DNA from: Demequina subtropica
GTDB lineage: Bacteria > Actinomycetota > Actinomycetes > Actinomycetales > Demequinaceae
DNA length: 64,000 nt
Assembly (NCBI RefSeq): GCF_000971235.1
Contig: NZ_BBMB01000007.1
Location: 1-64,000 of the forward strand
Direction of reading: 5' to 3'
This document shows positions 1 through 7,794 of the stretch, one piece after another. Each line of letters begins with the position of its first letter. The first letter of the stretch is position 1. Position numbers and translations under genes: made by a program. A model generated the notes under the pieces. The model was given only the letters and a program-made list of their open reading frames with translations. It was not told the origin of the DNA and searched no databases.

Positions 1-85
1 CCGGGGTCGCGCGCGTGGGAACGGCTGCGGGTTGGGGATCCAACGCGATGTCCGCTGGTTCTTGGTGGGCGTCGAGGAGGTAGGC

Positions 86-523
86 GTGAAGACGGCGATG
101 CTCGCGGGCAAGGACGTGGTGCTTCGCGTAGGTTGGCGAACCCGCCTCGCGCAACTTTACCTGGGCCGTGACCCGGTCGTGCCCTTGAGCCAGGTCGAGT
201 GGGTTGCGTCGGTTGGTCGCCTTCACCGCATCGACGCGACAGCGTTCGTCGAGTTCAGCGTGATGGGCTCGCTGAGCGTTGCGCAGACCTGGTCGTACTC
301 CGATGTCCGTGCGAAGTCCTCGCACGGAAGGGGGCGAGCCTATGTACGGGTGCGGTTCCGCAAGCCTGTGTACGTCGTCAAGGTGCGCTCCGGCGGAAAG
401 TGGGCCTTGCTTCTGTTCTCTGCCCGTAACGGTGACGAGCTCATGGCCGCGATACTCGCCGCGAACCCGCGGGTACGTAGGCGACAAGCGCGAGAGCTCA
501 TCAATCCACGCCTTCACCCGTGA
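86..523 (+). CDS. Hypothetical protein, start set by strong ribosome site
   Basis: Unrecognised small cytoplasmic protein of 145 residues. I place the start at GTG 86 because GAGGAGG at 74-80 lies five bases upstream; the frame stays open back to TTG 32, but no ribosome site precedes that codon. No signal peptide or membrane segment is visible. The chain alternates hydrophobic and charged stretches (probably beta-rich) and ends in GDELMAAILAANPRV, which resembles the closing helix of small PH-like actinobacterial proteins; that is a resemblance only. It lies just upstream of a YD-repeat remnant, where stray toxin or immunity pieces of RHS loci often accumulate, so an immunity-type role is possible but unsupported. 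The region is visibly less GC-rich than the rest of the window, suggesting transfer. Confidence 0.55.
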   Translation: MKTAMLAGKDVVLRVGWRTRLAQLYLGRDPVVPLSQVEWVASVGRLHRIDATAFVEFSVMGSLSVAQTWSYSDVRAKSSHGRGRAYVRVRFRKPVYVVKVRSGGKWALLLFSARNGDELMAAILAANPRVRRRQARELINPRLHP

Positions 524-530
524 CGTGCGC

Positions 531-908
531 CTCGGGACTCGCGGGCGTGTAGTCGCGGAGTCGACCCCGTCGGCCGGGATCAACCCCGATGCCGTGACCG
601 AGTTCAACCGGACCTACTCCTACGACATGGCCGGGCGCCTGATCGAGGTCACCGACCGGACCGCGACGCTCGGCGAGGTGCTCAACACGGATGCGTCCGC
701 CGGTGATGTCACGCCGTGTGTCACCCGCTCGTACGCGTTCGATGTGCGCGGCAACCGCCTGTCCCGCACCACAGGCGTGTCCGACGCTGATGGGGTGTGC
801 GTGACGGCGGGCGCCGGTGCCAGCGAGAGCTGGACCTATGACAGTGCCGACCGCGTCCAGACCGGCGCCAACGCTACCGGCGCCTACGTGTACGACCCGC
901 TGGGCGGG
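531..908 (+). pseudogene. RHS/YD-repeat protein remnant
   Basis: An internal fragment of an RHS (YD-repeat) protein without a start or a proper end. In the frame through 540 there are recognisable units: RTYSYDMAGRLIEVTD, then TRSYAFDVRGNRLSRTT, then SWTYDSADRVQTG and AYVYDPLG. Full RHS proteins are usually over 1000 residues and form a beta-cage around a C-terminal toxin; here only about 125 residues remain. Resemblance stops at about base 905, where the expected continuation after YDPLGR is lost, although the frame stays open to 1196 with unrelated sequence. No signal peptide or toxin domain is present. Most likely a decayed cassette left from an RHS locus. Confidence 0.7.
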
Positions 909-1198
909 GCTGCCCCAGGGGTGGGCGATGACGATAAGCCTGGGCAGATCGAAGTTGCCTCACCCGCACATTTGCCTCGCGGTTCTCGCGTCCCACGCCG
1001 AAGTTGCGTCGAGTGTGGCCCGGTTGCGTCGGGTTCCCCGCTCTGTTCTGCGGACGTCGAGCTCTCGAGGGCCCGTCGTCGCAGCTCGGCTCGGGCCACC
1101 GTCCCGTGGGAAATCGCACCGCCCGCCGTGGGAAACGGACATCCGACCCTGGGTGTCACCCCAGGTACCACGATTGTCCGAACCAGCCACCATTGAAG
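909..1198. other. Non-coding stretch after the RHS remnant
   Basis: No convincing gene here, nor up to 1246. The stretch holds several imperfect short repeats: TTGCSTCR-type words near 953, 970, 1003 and 1025, and two copies of CCGTGGGAAA near 1102 and 1126. It may be a decayed member of the repeat-array type seen elsewhere in the window, but the copies are too degenerate to assign. Confidence 0.4.
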
Positions 1199-1229
1199 AA
1201 GGCCCCCGGGGTGATCCCCGGGGGCCTTT
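1199..1229. terminator. Bidirectional rho-independent terminator
   Basis: Perfect 12-13 bp stem: AAGGCCCCCGGGG (1199-1211), loop TGAT (1212-1215), then CCCCGGGGGCCTT (1216-1228) and a further T. It has A residues on the left and T residues on the right, so it can work on both strands. It closes the minus-strand gene ending at 1247 and seals off the accessory region to its left. Confidence 0.85.
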
Positions 1230-1246
1230 CTCGTCGCCGGGCGGTG

Positions 1247-2146
1247 TCAGAACCGGAGCGACCTCAGGTAGGCGAGGCCCTCGACGGACGGTCCCCACGG
1301 GTCGTACGCCGGGTCGTCCACCGGGTCACGCTCCACCACGTAGAACGCGATGTCCGGGCCGGCCGCTTCGAAGATCGCTGGGAAGTCGATGATGCCCTCG
1401 CCCACCGTGGTGATCTCGCCGTCCTCGGACATGTCCTTGACGTGGAGCAGCGCGATCCTGTCGCGGTGCGCGGCGACGAGCGCGGTCGGGTCCTCGCCCG
1501 CGGCGGCCGCCCAGTAGAGGTCGAGCTCGAAGGCCACGTTCTCGGGAGAGGTGTGCTCCAGCAGGACGTCGAAGGCGCTCTGGCCGTCGTACACGGACGT
1601 GAACTCGTAGTCGTGCAGGTGGACCAGGTAGCGGATCCCTTCTGCGGCGGCCATCTCACCCAGGTGGTCGATCCTCTCCGCGAACGCCACCCACTCCGCA
1701 CGCGAGGTGAACGTGCGCGGGTTCTCGCCGGCGCCGACGTATCCCGCGCCGAGCGTCGCCGCGGTGTCGAGCTTGCCCGCCCACTGCTCGTCGGTGGTGG
1801 CCATGGTCACCGAGGTGTGGAGCGAGCTCGCCTGGAGGCCGTTGGCGTTGAGCAGCGCGCGGTACTCGCGTGCGTCGAGGCCCTGGAAACCCGTGTAGTC
1901 GACGGGCTCGACGAAGCGGTAGCCCGCCTCCGCGAGCGAGGCGAGCACCTCCTCCTGGCGGGCCTGCGCGGCCTGGTCCTCCCCGAACCCGATCTCATAG
2001 AAGAAGTTGAAGAGCTGGACGCTGATCCTCGAGTCGGGGATGGACGATGCGCCGGTGGCGGAGGTGTCCGGCTCGGCGGGGGTGGTGGGCGCGCACGCGG
2101 TGATCAATGCCGCCATCACGAGGGCGAGGGCTCCGCGCAGCGACAT
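1247..2146 (-). CDS. Lipoprotein with xylose-isomerase-like TIM barrel (sugar phosphate isomerase/epimerase family)
   Basis: 299 residues. The N-terminus is a lipoprotein signal ending LITAC (Cys18), followed by a short Pro/Thr/Ser linker, so the mature protein should sit on the outer face of the membrane. The body matches the AP-endonuclease-2-like TIM barrel: a VQLFNF opening strand, the GYRFVEPVDY segment, HTSV, HDYEF, FELDLYW and LLHVKD motifs that carry metal ligands in this fold, and a closing ERDPVDDP. Family members isomerise or epimerise sugars or act on inositol derivatives; the substrate here cannot be told. A lipid-anchored member implies an extracellular substrate. It follows the LCP gene on the same strand, separated by a 217-base gap filled by an inverted repeat array. 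Confidence 0.8.
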   Translation of the reverse strand: MSLRGALALVMAALITACAPTTPAEPDTSATGASSIPDSRISVQLFNFFYEIGFGEDQAAQARQEEVLASLAEAGYRFVEPVDYTGFQGLDAREYRALLNANGLQASSLHTSVTMATTDEQWAGKLDTAATLGAGYVGAGENPRTFTSRAEWVAFAERIDHLGEMAAAEGIRYLVHLHDYEFTSVYDGQSAFDVLLEHTSPENVAFELDLYWAAAAGEDPTALVAAHRDRIALLHVKDMSEDGEITTVGEGIIDFPAIFEAAGPDIAFYVVERDPVDDPAYDPWGPSVEGLAYLRSLRF

Positions 2147-2208
2147 GCCTCTCCTCCCGGACCGGGCCGTGGATCGGCCTCCGTCACCCTAGGGCACGGG
2201 CAGGGACC

Positions 2209-2358
2209 CGACACGAATCGCACCCATGGAGGCCGTGCGCTCGCCCGGGGCGACACGATCCGCACCCGTTCTTTGGTGGTGCAAGACCGCGCCGGGAACG
2301 GGTGCGGATCGTGTCGTGTCCGGGCACGCGGTCCGGACAACGGGTGCAGATCGTGTCG
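2209..2358. repeat. Array A: four ~20-bp elements, two direct then two inverted
   Basis: Core CGACACGATCCGCACCCGTT occurs forward at 2209-2228 (degenerate) and 2251-2270, then as its complement at 2297-2316 and 2339-2358 (one mismatch). Spacings are 42, 46 and 42 bases. The two middle copies extend to a perfect 21-bp inverted repeat (2251-2271 with 2296-2316) around a 24-base spacer. The array fills the gap between the end of the LCP gene (2364) and the start of the lipoprotein gene (2146), so it could be a transcript-end structure or a binding-site array. Confidence 0.8.
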
Positions 2359-2363
2359 CCCGG

Positions 2364-3614
2364 CTACCCCGCCGGGATCTCGCAGGCGTCGAGGATCTCC
2401 TTCTCCGTCTCGCGCAGCGGGCCCGCGGTGGCGGTGGGCGTCGGCTCCGCGGAGGAGTCCGGGGTCGCCGCGTCCGAGGGCGACGGCGTGGCCGAGGGCT
2501 CCGGCGACTGCGTGACGTTCTCCTCGGCCGTGGTGATGGGCCGGTCCGCGATGATCGCCTGCCAGGTCTCGGTCGCCGCGGGCTCGGTCGCCACCACGTC
2601 GCTCGTGCCGTCGCCCGGGTAGTGCCACGGCACCGTGTAGAAGTGCAGGTTCTTCGTGTCGAAGCCGCGCAGGCTGTACGCCAGCCCGACGAGGTTCTTC
2701 AGCGAGCCGAGCTCGGTGTCCATCGACAGCGACTCCGCGCCCGCGCGGATGAACTGCGTGAGCGCGGGCGCGTTGGTCAGGTAGTTGAGCCCGAGAACCT
2801 TGCGCGCGGTGTTGGTGAGCAGCTCCTGCTGGCGCTCGATGCGCGCGAGGTCGGTGCCGGTGCCGCCCAGCCCGATCCCCTTGCGGGCGCGCGCGAACGC
2901 GAGAGCCTGCTTGCCGTCGAGCACCTGCGCGCCGGCCTGCAGCTCGAGGTGGGCGTCCTTGGAGTACATGTACTGCGTGATGCACATGGGCACGCCGTCG
3001 ATCGCGTCGACCATGCCCTTGAACCCCTCGAAGTCCACCATCATGAAGTGCCCGCCGAACTCGACCCCCGTGGTCTCGGTGACGGTGGTCATCACGCACG
3101 CGGCGGCCTCGCCGAGGTCGCCGTTGCGGCCGCCGATCATCAGCGCGGCGTTGAACTTGCCGGTCTGGGCGTAGGACGTCGAGCCGTCGTAGAAGCGGCA
3201 GGACGGGATCGCGGTGCGCAGGTCGCGCGGGATGGACACGACGTCGATTCGCTCGCGGTCCTTGCTGATGTGCAGCACCAGGGTGGTGTCGCCGCGCATG
3301 CCCTCGACGTCCCCGTCGCCCGAGTCCGGATCCGTGCGTTCGTCGGAGCCGATGAGCAGGATGTTGAGCGCCTCACCGCTCGCGAAGTCCGTGGGCTCGG
3401 CGTCCTCGGCCGTGCCGTCGTCCGCGACCACGGTGCTCACGGGGTCGTGGCCCAGCAGCGAGGAGATGTCGTGCGTGTCGAAGGCCCGCTGCACCAGGAC
3501 GGCGTTGGTGCCCACGTACGTGAGCGCGAACCCGGTCACGCCCGCGACGGTGCCCCAGAGCCCGCGCAGCAGGCGCCGCCGCATCGGCCGGACCGAGTGC
3601 CGTGCCCGCGTCAC
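2364..3614 (-). CDS. LytR-CpsA-Psr family protein (wall polymer ligase)
   Basis: LCP proteins transfer lipid-linked glycopolymers onto peptidoglycan outside the membrane. I choose GTG 3614 (416 residues) because GGAG lies eight bases upstream; the frame runs back to 3803 but that would overlap the neighbouring nuclease gene. After a basic N-terminus there is one membrane segment (about residues 18-40), then the LCP core: LNILLIGSDER, GMRGDTTLVLHI, VVSIPRDLR (conserved Arg residues binding the pyrophosphate), DGVPMCI, QALAFARARKG and DLARIERQQ. The C-terminal 60-70 residues are a Pro/Ser/Thr-rich tail. It fits the sugar-nucleotide and glycosyltransferase block at 12.3-18.4 kb. The last element of repeat array A ends just before its stop codon. 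Confidence 0.88.
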   Translation of the reverse strand: MTRARHSVRPMRRRLLRGLWGTVAGVTGFALTYVGTNAVLVQRAFDTHDISSLLGHDPVSTVVADDGTAEDAEPTDFASGEALNILLIGSDERTDPDSGDGDVEGMRGDTTLVLHISKDRERIDVVSIPRDLRTAIPSCRFYDGSTSYAQTGKFNAALMIGGRNGDLGEAAACVMTTVTETTGVEFGGHFMMVDFEGFKGMVDAIDGVPMCITQYMYSKDAHLELQAGAQVLDGKQALAFARARKGIGLGGTGTDLARIERQQELLTNTARKVLGLNYLTNAPALTQFIRAGAESLSMDTELGSLKNLVGLAYSLRGFDTKNLHFYTVPWHYPGDGTSDVVATEPAATETWQAIIADRPITTAEENVTQSPEPSATPSPSDAATPDSSAEPTPTATAGPLRETEKEILDACEIPAG

Positions 3615-3732
3615 GCGCGAAGCTCCATGGATGCGCCCCCTTGGCTGCGACCGCGGGGGCCGCCTCGGCGACTCTATCCCGCGATCTGTCAGGACCGACG
3701 CATTTCGCCCAGGCGCCGGAGGCGCAGCCCGA

Positions 3733-4593
3733 TCAGCCGTACGACTCGCAGCCCCAGCCGTCGCCGTCGGCATCGAGCCGGTGGTAGTCCGGCGGGTAGA
3801 CACGGACCTTCTTGCGGATGTCGCTGCAGTCGAGGTCGGGGCCCGGCTGGTTCCACGGCTGCGATGCGGCCGACGAGGACGTGCTCGACGACGATGAGGT
3901 CGAGGCGAGCGTCACCTTCGCGCGCGCGGGCTTGATGACCGAGAGGTTGCTCCCGCACCAGCGCGTGAGCTGCGTGCTCAGCGCCGTCTTCTCGTTCGCG
4001 TCGACCGCGAGGTCCCAGCGCCACTTCACCGCGATCCACTGCTTCACGTACGTGCAGCGGTACGCCTTGTTCGCGGGCAGCCACTGGCCGGGCTCGCGCG
4101 CGCCCTTGGCGCGGTTCGACGCGGCGGACACCGCGATGAGCGAGCCGAAGTAGCCGAGGTCGTTGGCGTAGCGCGTGAGCGTCGCGGTGTTCCACCGCTT
4201 GGCGCCCGAGCCCCACGCCTCCGCGAGCGGCACCATGTGGTCGACGTCGAACGTGGACGGGTTGGTGGTGACCTTGCCGTCGTAGCGGGAGACCCAGCGA
4301 CCGCCCGAGAGCTTGCACGTGGAGGACACGCGGGGAGTCTTGGCCGCCTCGGCGATGAGCACCTCGTAGCGCGCGTTGCACACGTCCTTGTCGGCCGTGT
4401 CGATCCAGTGGCGGAACTTCGCGCGGTCGTAGCCCGCGTTCGTCTCGGCCTTGACGTCGAGCTGGCGCAGCAGCGTGCGCGCGCTCACCTTGGTCGAGGC
4501 CGCCTCCGCGGTCGCGCCGCCGTCATGGGCGGGGCCGATGACGGCGCCCACCGTGAGGGCGCCGAGGAGCATGAGCGTGGCAAAGCGTCGCAT
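3733..4593 (-). CDS. Secreted HNH endonuclease-like protein (DUF1524) with excalibur domain
   Basis: 286 residues with a cleavable signal peptide (MRRFATLMLLGALTVGAVIG, cleavage probably after AEA). The central region carries the His-Me-finger core DVDHMVPLAEAW typical of extracellular DUF1524/GmrSD-type nucleases, with later conserved AASNRAKG and WLP motifs. A Ser/Thr-rich linker (about 225-240) leads to a C-terminal excalibur calcium-binding module, DLDCSDI ... DADGDGWGCE, with its paired Cys. Such proteins probably digest extracellular DNA or act at the wall. Alone on its transcript by spacing: 118 bases precede the LCP gene and 93 bases separate it from the phosphate transporter pair. 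A GGACGATGCG decamer (4628) lies just upstream. Confidence 0.85.
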   Translation of the reverse strand: MRRFATLMLLGALTVGAVIGPAHDGGATAEAASTKVSARTLLRQLDVKAETNAGYDRAKFRHWIDTADKDVCNARYEVLIAEAAKTPRVSSTCKLSGGRWVSRYDGKVTTNPSTFDVDHMVPLAEAWGSGAKRWNTATLTRYANDLGYFGSLIAVSAASNRAKGAREPGQWLPANKAYRCTYVKQWIAVKWRWDLAVDANEKTALSTQLTRWCGSNLSVIKPARAKVTLASTSSSSSTSSSAASQPWNQPGPDLDCSDIRKKVRVYPPDYHRLDADGDGWGCESYG

Positions 4594-4686
4594 GCCGCAC
4601 CCATCGACCGCCGCAACCCCTCGGTGAGGACGATGCGGGTTCAGGTCCCGATCGGCGCAGTGCCCGCCGGCTCAGCGCCTCTCGGC

Positions 4687-4923
4687 TCAGTGCCCGCCGG
4701 CGGCGATGTACGCCACGGCGCCGAGCACGGTCAGCGCCGCGATGCCGAAGCAGATCCCGCTGAGGATCTTGCGGCCCGTGGGGATGTGGCCGTCAGCGTC
4801 GCGCGCGCCCGGGCCCTCGGCGATGCGGACGCCCAGCGCGAACAGCGCGGGCAGCCCGGCCCCGACGATCAGGCCCCACAGGAGGATGTTGCCCAGCGCG
4901 TCCCACTCGACGTAGGTGCTCAT
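4687..4923 (-). CDS. Small two-helix membrane protein coupled to PiT
   Basis: 78 residues, ending AYIAAGGH. Two membrane segments (about 13-35 and 55-75) flank a short polar loop containing GARDADGHIPTGRK. Its ATG (4923) overlaps the TGA of the upstream transporter gene as ATGA, so translation is coupled. I do not recognise a named family; small membrane proteins are often found next to actinobacterial PiT genes, and an accessory or stabilising role is an inference from position alone. Confidence 0.75.
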   Translation of the reverse strand: MSTYVEWDALGNILLWGLIVGAGLPALFALGVRIAEGPGARDADGHIPTGRKILSGICFGIAALTVLGAVAYIAAGGH

Positions 4924-6146
4924 CGCTTGCCTCCCAGCTTGCGGCGCTTGCCCTTCTTGGACACGCGCATCAGCTTCATGTCGTGGTCGACCACCGACTC
5001 GGCGAGGATCGACTCGTTGTCCTGCTTGGGCTTCCAGTCCTCGTTCACGTTGTGGTGGCCCACGGCGTCCTTCCGCGAGGCGAACCAGATGGCCGCCGAG
5101 GCGATGATGAGCGCGGCGAAGACCACGAACGAACCGGCGCCGCCGCCCACGAGCGCGCCCAGTCCGTACGCGAGGGCGCCGACGGTGCCTGCGGCGGGGA
5201 CCGTGATGAGCCATGCGAGGAACATGCGGCCCGCGACGGACCAGCGGACGGACGCGCCCTTCATGCCCACGCCCGAGCCGAGGATCGAGCCGGTCGCGAC
5301 GTGCGTGGTGGAGAGCGAGTAGCCGAAGTGGCTCGACAGCAGGATCACCGCGGCGGACGAGGTCTCCGCGGCCATGCCCTGGCGGGACTCGAGCTCGACG
5401 AGCCCCTTGCCGAGCGTGCGGATGACGCGCCAGCCGCCCAAGTAGGTGCCGAGCGCCATCGCGAGGGCGCAGGACAGGATCACCCAGAACGGGACGCCGG
5501 AGTCCTCGGGGACGGCGCCCGCGGCGATGAGCGCCAGCAGGATGATGCCCATCGACTTCTGCGCGTCGTTGGTGCCGTGCGCGAGCGAGACGAGCGAGGC
5601 GGAGCCGATCTGGCCCCAGCGGAACAGGCGGTCGTTGTCCTCCTGCTTCACGTCGTTCGTGAACCGCGTGACCAGGCGCGTGCCGACCGACGCCACGAGG
5701 ATGGCGACCACCGGCGCGATGAGCGCGGGGAGCAAGACCTTCGAGATCAGGCCATCCCACAGGACGCCCTGCGTGCCGGCCGCCGCGAGCACGGCGCCGA
5801 CGACGCCTCCGATGAGCGCATGGGACGAGCTCGACGGCAGGCCGAGCAACCATGTGAGCAGGTTCCAGAGGATGCCGCCCGTGAGGCCCGCGAGGACGAC
5901 GCCGAGCGTGACCACGTTCGAGTCGACGATGCCCTTCGCGATGGTGGCGGCGACCGTGAGCGACAGGAACGCGCCGACCAGGTTGAGGAGCGCCGAGAGC
6001 AGGACTGCCTGCTTGGGCTTGAGGGCGCGTGTCGCGATGGACGTCGCCATCGCGTTGCCGGTGTCGTGGAAGCCGTTCGTGAAGTCGAATGCGAGGGCCG
6101 TCGCGACGACGACGGCGAGGAGAAGTGGCTCGGTCACGGCATCCAT
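4920..6146 (-). CDS. pit: Inorganic phosphate transporter, PiT family
   Basis: 408 residues with about ten membrane segments, close to the usual length for short PiT carriers, which import phosphate (as metal phosphate or with H+). The N-terminal signature GFHDTGNAMAT is at residues 25-35, and the second PiT half has GSILGSGVGMKGASVRW near residue 290. A basic cytoplasmic tail (MRVSKKGKRRKLGGKR) ends the protein. It forms a two-gene unit with the overlapping 78-residue membrane protein. A PHO-box-like direct repeat lies about 85 bases upstream (6229-6250), which would place it under phosphate control. Start ATG 6146 has GGAG about ten bases upstream. Confidence 0.92.
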   Translation of the reverse strand: MDAVTEPLLLAVVVATALAFDFTNGFHDTGNAMATSIATRALKPKQAVLLSALLNLVGAFLSLTVAATIAKGIVDSNVVTLGVVLAGLTGGILWNLLTWLLGLPSSSSHALIGGVVGAVLAAAGTQGVLWDGLISKVLLPALIAPVVAILVASVGTRLVTRFTNDVKQEDNDRLFRWGQIGSASLVSLAHGTNDAQKSMGIILLALIAAGAVPEDSGVPFWVILSCALAMALGTYLGGWRVIRTLGKGLVELESRQGMAAETSSAAVILLSSHFGYSLSTTHVATGSILGSGVGMKGASVRWSVAGRMFLAWLITVPAAGTVGALAYGLGALVGGGAGSFVVFAALIIASAAIWFASRKDAVGHHNVNEDWKPKQDNESILAESVVDHDMKLMRVSKKGKRRKLGGKR

Positions 6147-6228
6147 TGTGGGGGGTCTCCGAGGGTGCTTCGGGTGCAGAAGGTCATGCAGTCCTCTGGA
6201 CCCTACTCCGGGTCTGGCGCAAGGTGCC

Positions 6229-6250
6229 GTTAACCTGATGTTTACCTGGG
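6229..6250. promoter_or_regulatory. PHO-box-like direct repeat upstream of pit
   Basis: GTTAACC (6229-6235) and GTTTACC (6240-6246) are direct repeats at an 11-base period, each followed by TG. This matches the layout of actinobacterial PhoP boxes, whose units resemble GTTCACC. It lies in the 123-base gap between pit and the ychJ-like gene. No PhoP regulator is in the window, so regulation is inferred. Confidence 0.5.
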
Positions 6251-6269
6251 AGGATGGTGATCCTAGGAA

Positions 6270-6656
6270 TCAGTCGAGATCTCCGTCGACGTACAGCCAG
6301 CGGCCGTCCGCGCGCACGAATCGGCTGGTCTCCCGGTGCCGACCCAGCGAGATCGCGCCCGTGGCGTGGTGCGCCACGAAGGTCACGGTGCCCGCATCGT
6401 CCCCTTCGAGGCCCTTGGTGGTGCCCAGGATCTCGAGGCCGCGCCACTCGGCCTCATCGAGCCCTTCCGCCACGTCGAGCGGTCGGGTGCTCGGGTGCCA
6501 CGTGCTGGCGAGGTAGGCGGCGTCGCGGCGGACGAACGCGGTGTAGCGCGAGCGCATGAGCGCCTCCGCGGTGGGGGCGTCGGCCTCGCCGCGCAGGTAG
6601 GGACGGCAGCACTCGGCGAACGATGCGCCCGAGCCGCACGGACAGGCCGCGGCCAC
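6270..6656 (-). CDS. ychJ: YchJ-family SEC-C motif protein
   Basis: 128 residues. Begins with the metal-binding SEC-C type motif CPCGSG-x5-CC (about residues 5-16), followed by the YchJ/UPF0225 core: PTAEALMRSRYTAFV, YLASTWHPSTRP, W.GLEIL and the closing GRWLYVDGD. Function is unknown in the family; it has an NTF2-like fold and is probably cytoplasmic. The GTG start at 6656 overlaps by one base the TAG of the threonine aldolase gene, which argues for this start over longer alternatives and for cotranscription. Confidence 0.85.
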   Translation of the reverse strand: MAAACPCGSGASFAECCRPYLRGEADAPTAEALMRSRYTAFVRRDAAYLASTWHPSTRPLDVAEGLDEAEWRGLEILGTTKGLEGDDAGTVTFVAHHATGAISLGRHRETSRFVRADGRWLYVDGDLD

Positions 6657-7753
6657 TAGCGCGCCCCCGTCGGTACGGCCTCGACCGCCTGCTGGACGGC
6701 CGCCGCGAAGCCGTCGACGTCCTGCGCGGTGGTGTCCCACGCGCACATCCAGCGGGCCTCGACGCTGTCGGGCGCGGTGCCGGGCTGCCAGTCGTAGAAC
6801 CGGAACGCGGCGCGCACGGCATCGGCCGCCGCGCGGGGCAGCTCGACGAACACCGCGTTCGACTGGGTCTCCTGCGTGAAGCGCAGGGCCCCCGCGTCCG
6901 CGAGGGGCGCCAGCGCCGCGCGGAGCCGCGTCGCCATGGCGTTGGCGTGCGCGGCGTTGCGGTGCCACAGCGGGTCGCCGGAGACGTCGGTGGACGTCAG
7001 CAGCGCCGTCAGCTGGGCCGAGACGTACCGCATCTTGGAGCCGAGCTGCATGGTGGACTTCCGCAGGTAGGGGAGATCGTGCGCGAGCGAGCCGCGCAGG
7101 TCCTCCGCCAGGATCACCACGGCCTCGCCGAGCATCGCGCCGTTCTTGGTGCCGCCGAAGGACAGGACGTCCGCGCCCTTGACGGCCTCGGCGAGGCTGA
7201 CGCCGAGCGCCGCGGCCGCGTTGGCCAGGCGTGCGCCGTCCATGTGGACGCGCATGCCGAGCTCGTGAGCGGCGTACGTGAGCTCGGCCATCTGCTCGAG
7301 CGAGTAGACGGTGCCGAGCTCCGTCGACTGCGTCACCGACAGGACCACCGGCTGAGCGCGGTGAGGGTCGCCCAGGTCGTCCGCGTACCGGCCCAGCTGG
7401 TCGGGCGTGAGGCGGCCGTCCACGGAGGGCAGCGGCAGGATCTTGAGCCCGCCGACGCGCTCGGGCGCACCGTTCTCGTCGACGTTGATGTGGGCGTGCT
7501 CCGAGGCGACCACGCCGCCCCAGCGCGGGCTCAGCGCCATGAGGGACACGATGTTGGCCCCGGTGCCGTTGAACACGGGGAAGCCGAGCGCGTGATCGCC
7601 GAAGGTGGAGGCGATGGCGGCGTCGAACGCCGCGGTGGCGAGGTCGGCGCCGTACGCGACGTCGTGACCCTCGTTGGCGGCGGCGATCGCCGCCATGACC
7701 TCGGGGTGGACGGCGGCGTAGTTGTCGGACGCGAAATGGACGATGCGGTTCAC
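6656..7753 (-). CDS. ltaE: Low-specificity L-threonine aldolase
   Basis: 365 residues, PLP-dependent enzyme cleaving threonine or allo-threonine to glycine and acetaldehyde in the cytoplasm. The sequence shows the N-terminal FASDNYAAVHPEV, the AYGAD segment, HINVDENGAPE, the MRVHMDGARLANA strand carrying the PLP-ring Asp, and SFGGTKNGAM with the Schiff-base lysine. Length fits the family. The GTG start at 7753 carries a decamer copy (7738) within its first codons. Its product glycine can feed the glycine cleavage system encoded later in the window, but the genes are not adjacent. Confidence 0.9.
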   Translation of the reverse strand: MNRIVHFASDNYAAVHPEVMAAIAAANEGHDVAYGADLATAAFDAAIASTFGDHALGFPVFNGTGANIVSLMALSPRWGGVVASEHAHINVDENGAPERVGGLKILPLPSVDGRLTPDQLGRYADDLGDPHRAQPVVLSVTQSTELGTVYSLEQMAELTYAAHELGMRVHMDGARLANAAAALGVSLAEAVKGADVLSFGGTKNGAMLGEAVVILAEDLRGSLAHDLPYLRKSTMQLGSKMRYVSAQLTALLTSTDVSGDPLWHRNAAHANAMATRLRAALAPLADAGALRFTQETQSNAVFVELPRAAADAVRAAFRFYDWQPGTAPDSVEARWMCAWDTTAQDVDGFAAAVQQAVEAVPTGAR

Positions 7754-7794
7754 CTCAGAAGTGTGTCACGCGCCGATGCCCGCGCCGCGACGGC

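Noticed and set aside
540-1196. Open continuation of the RHS remnant to the stop at 1196
   Set aside because: After about base 905 the translation no longer resembles YD repeats or any recognisable toxin tip and looks like non-coding sequence.
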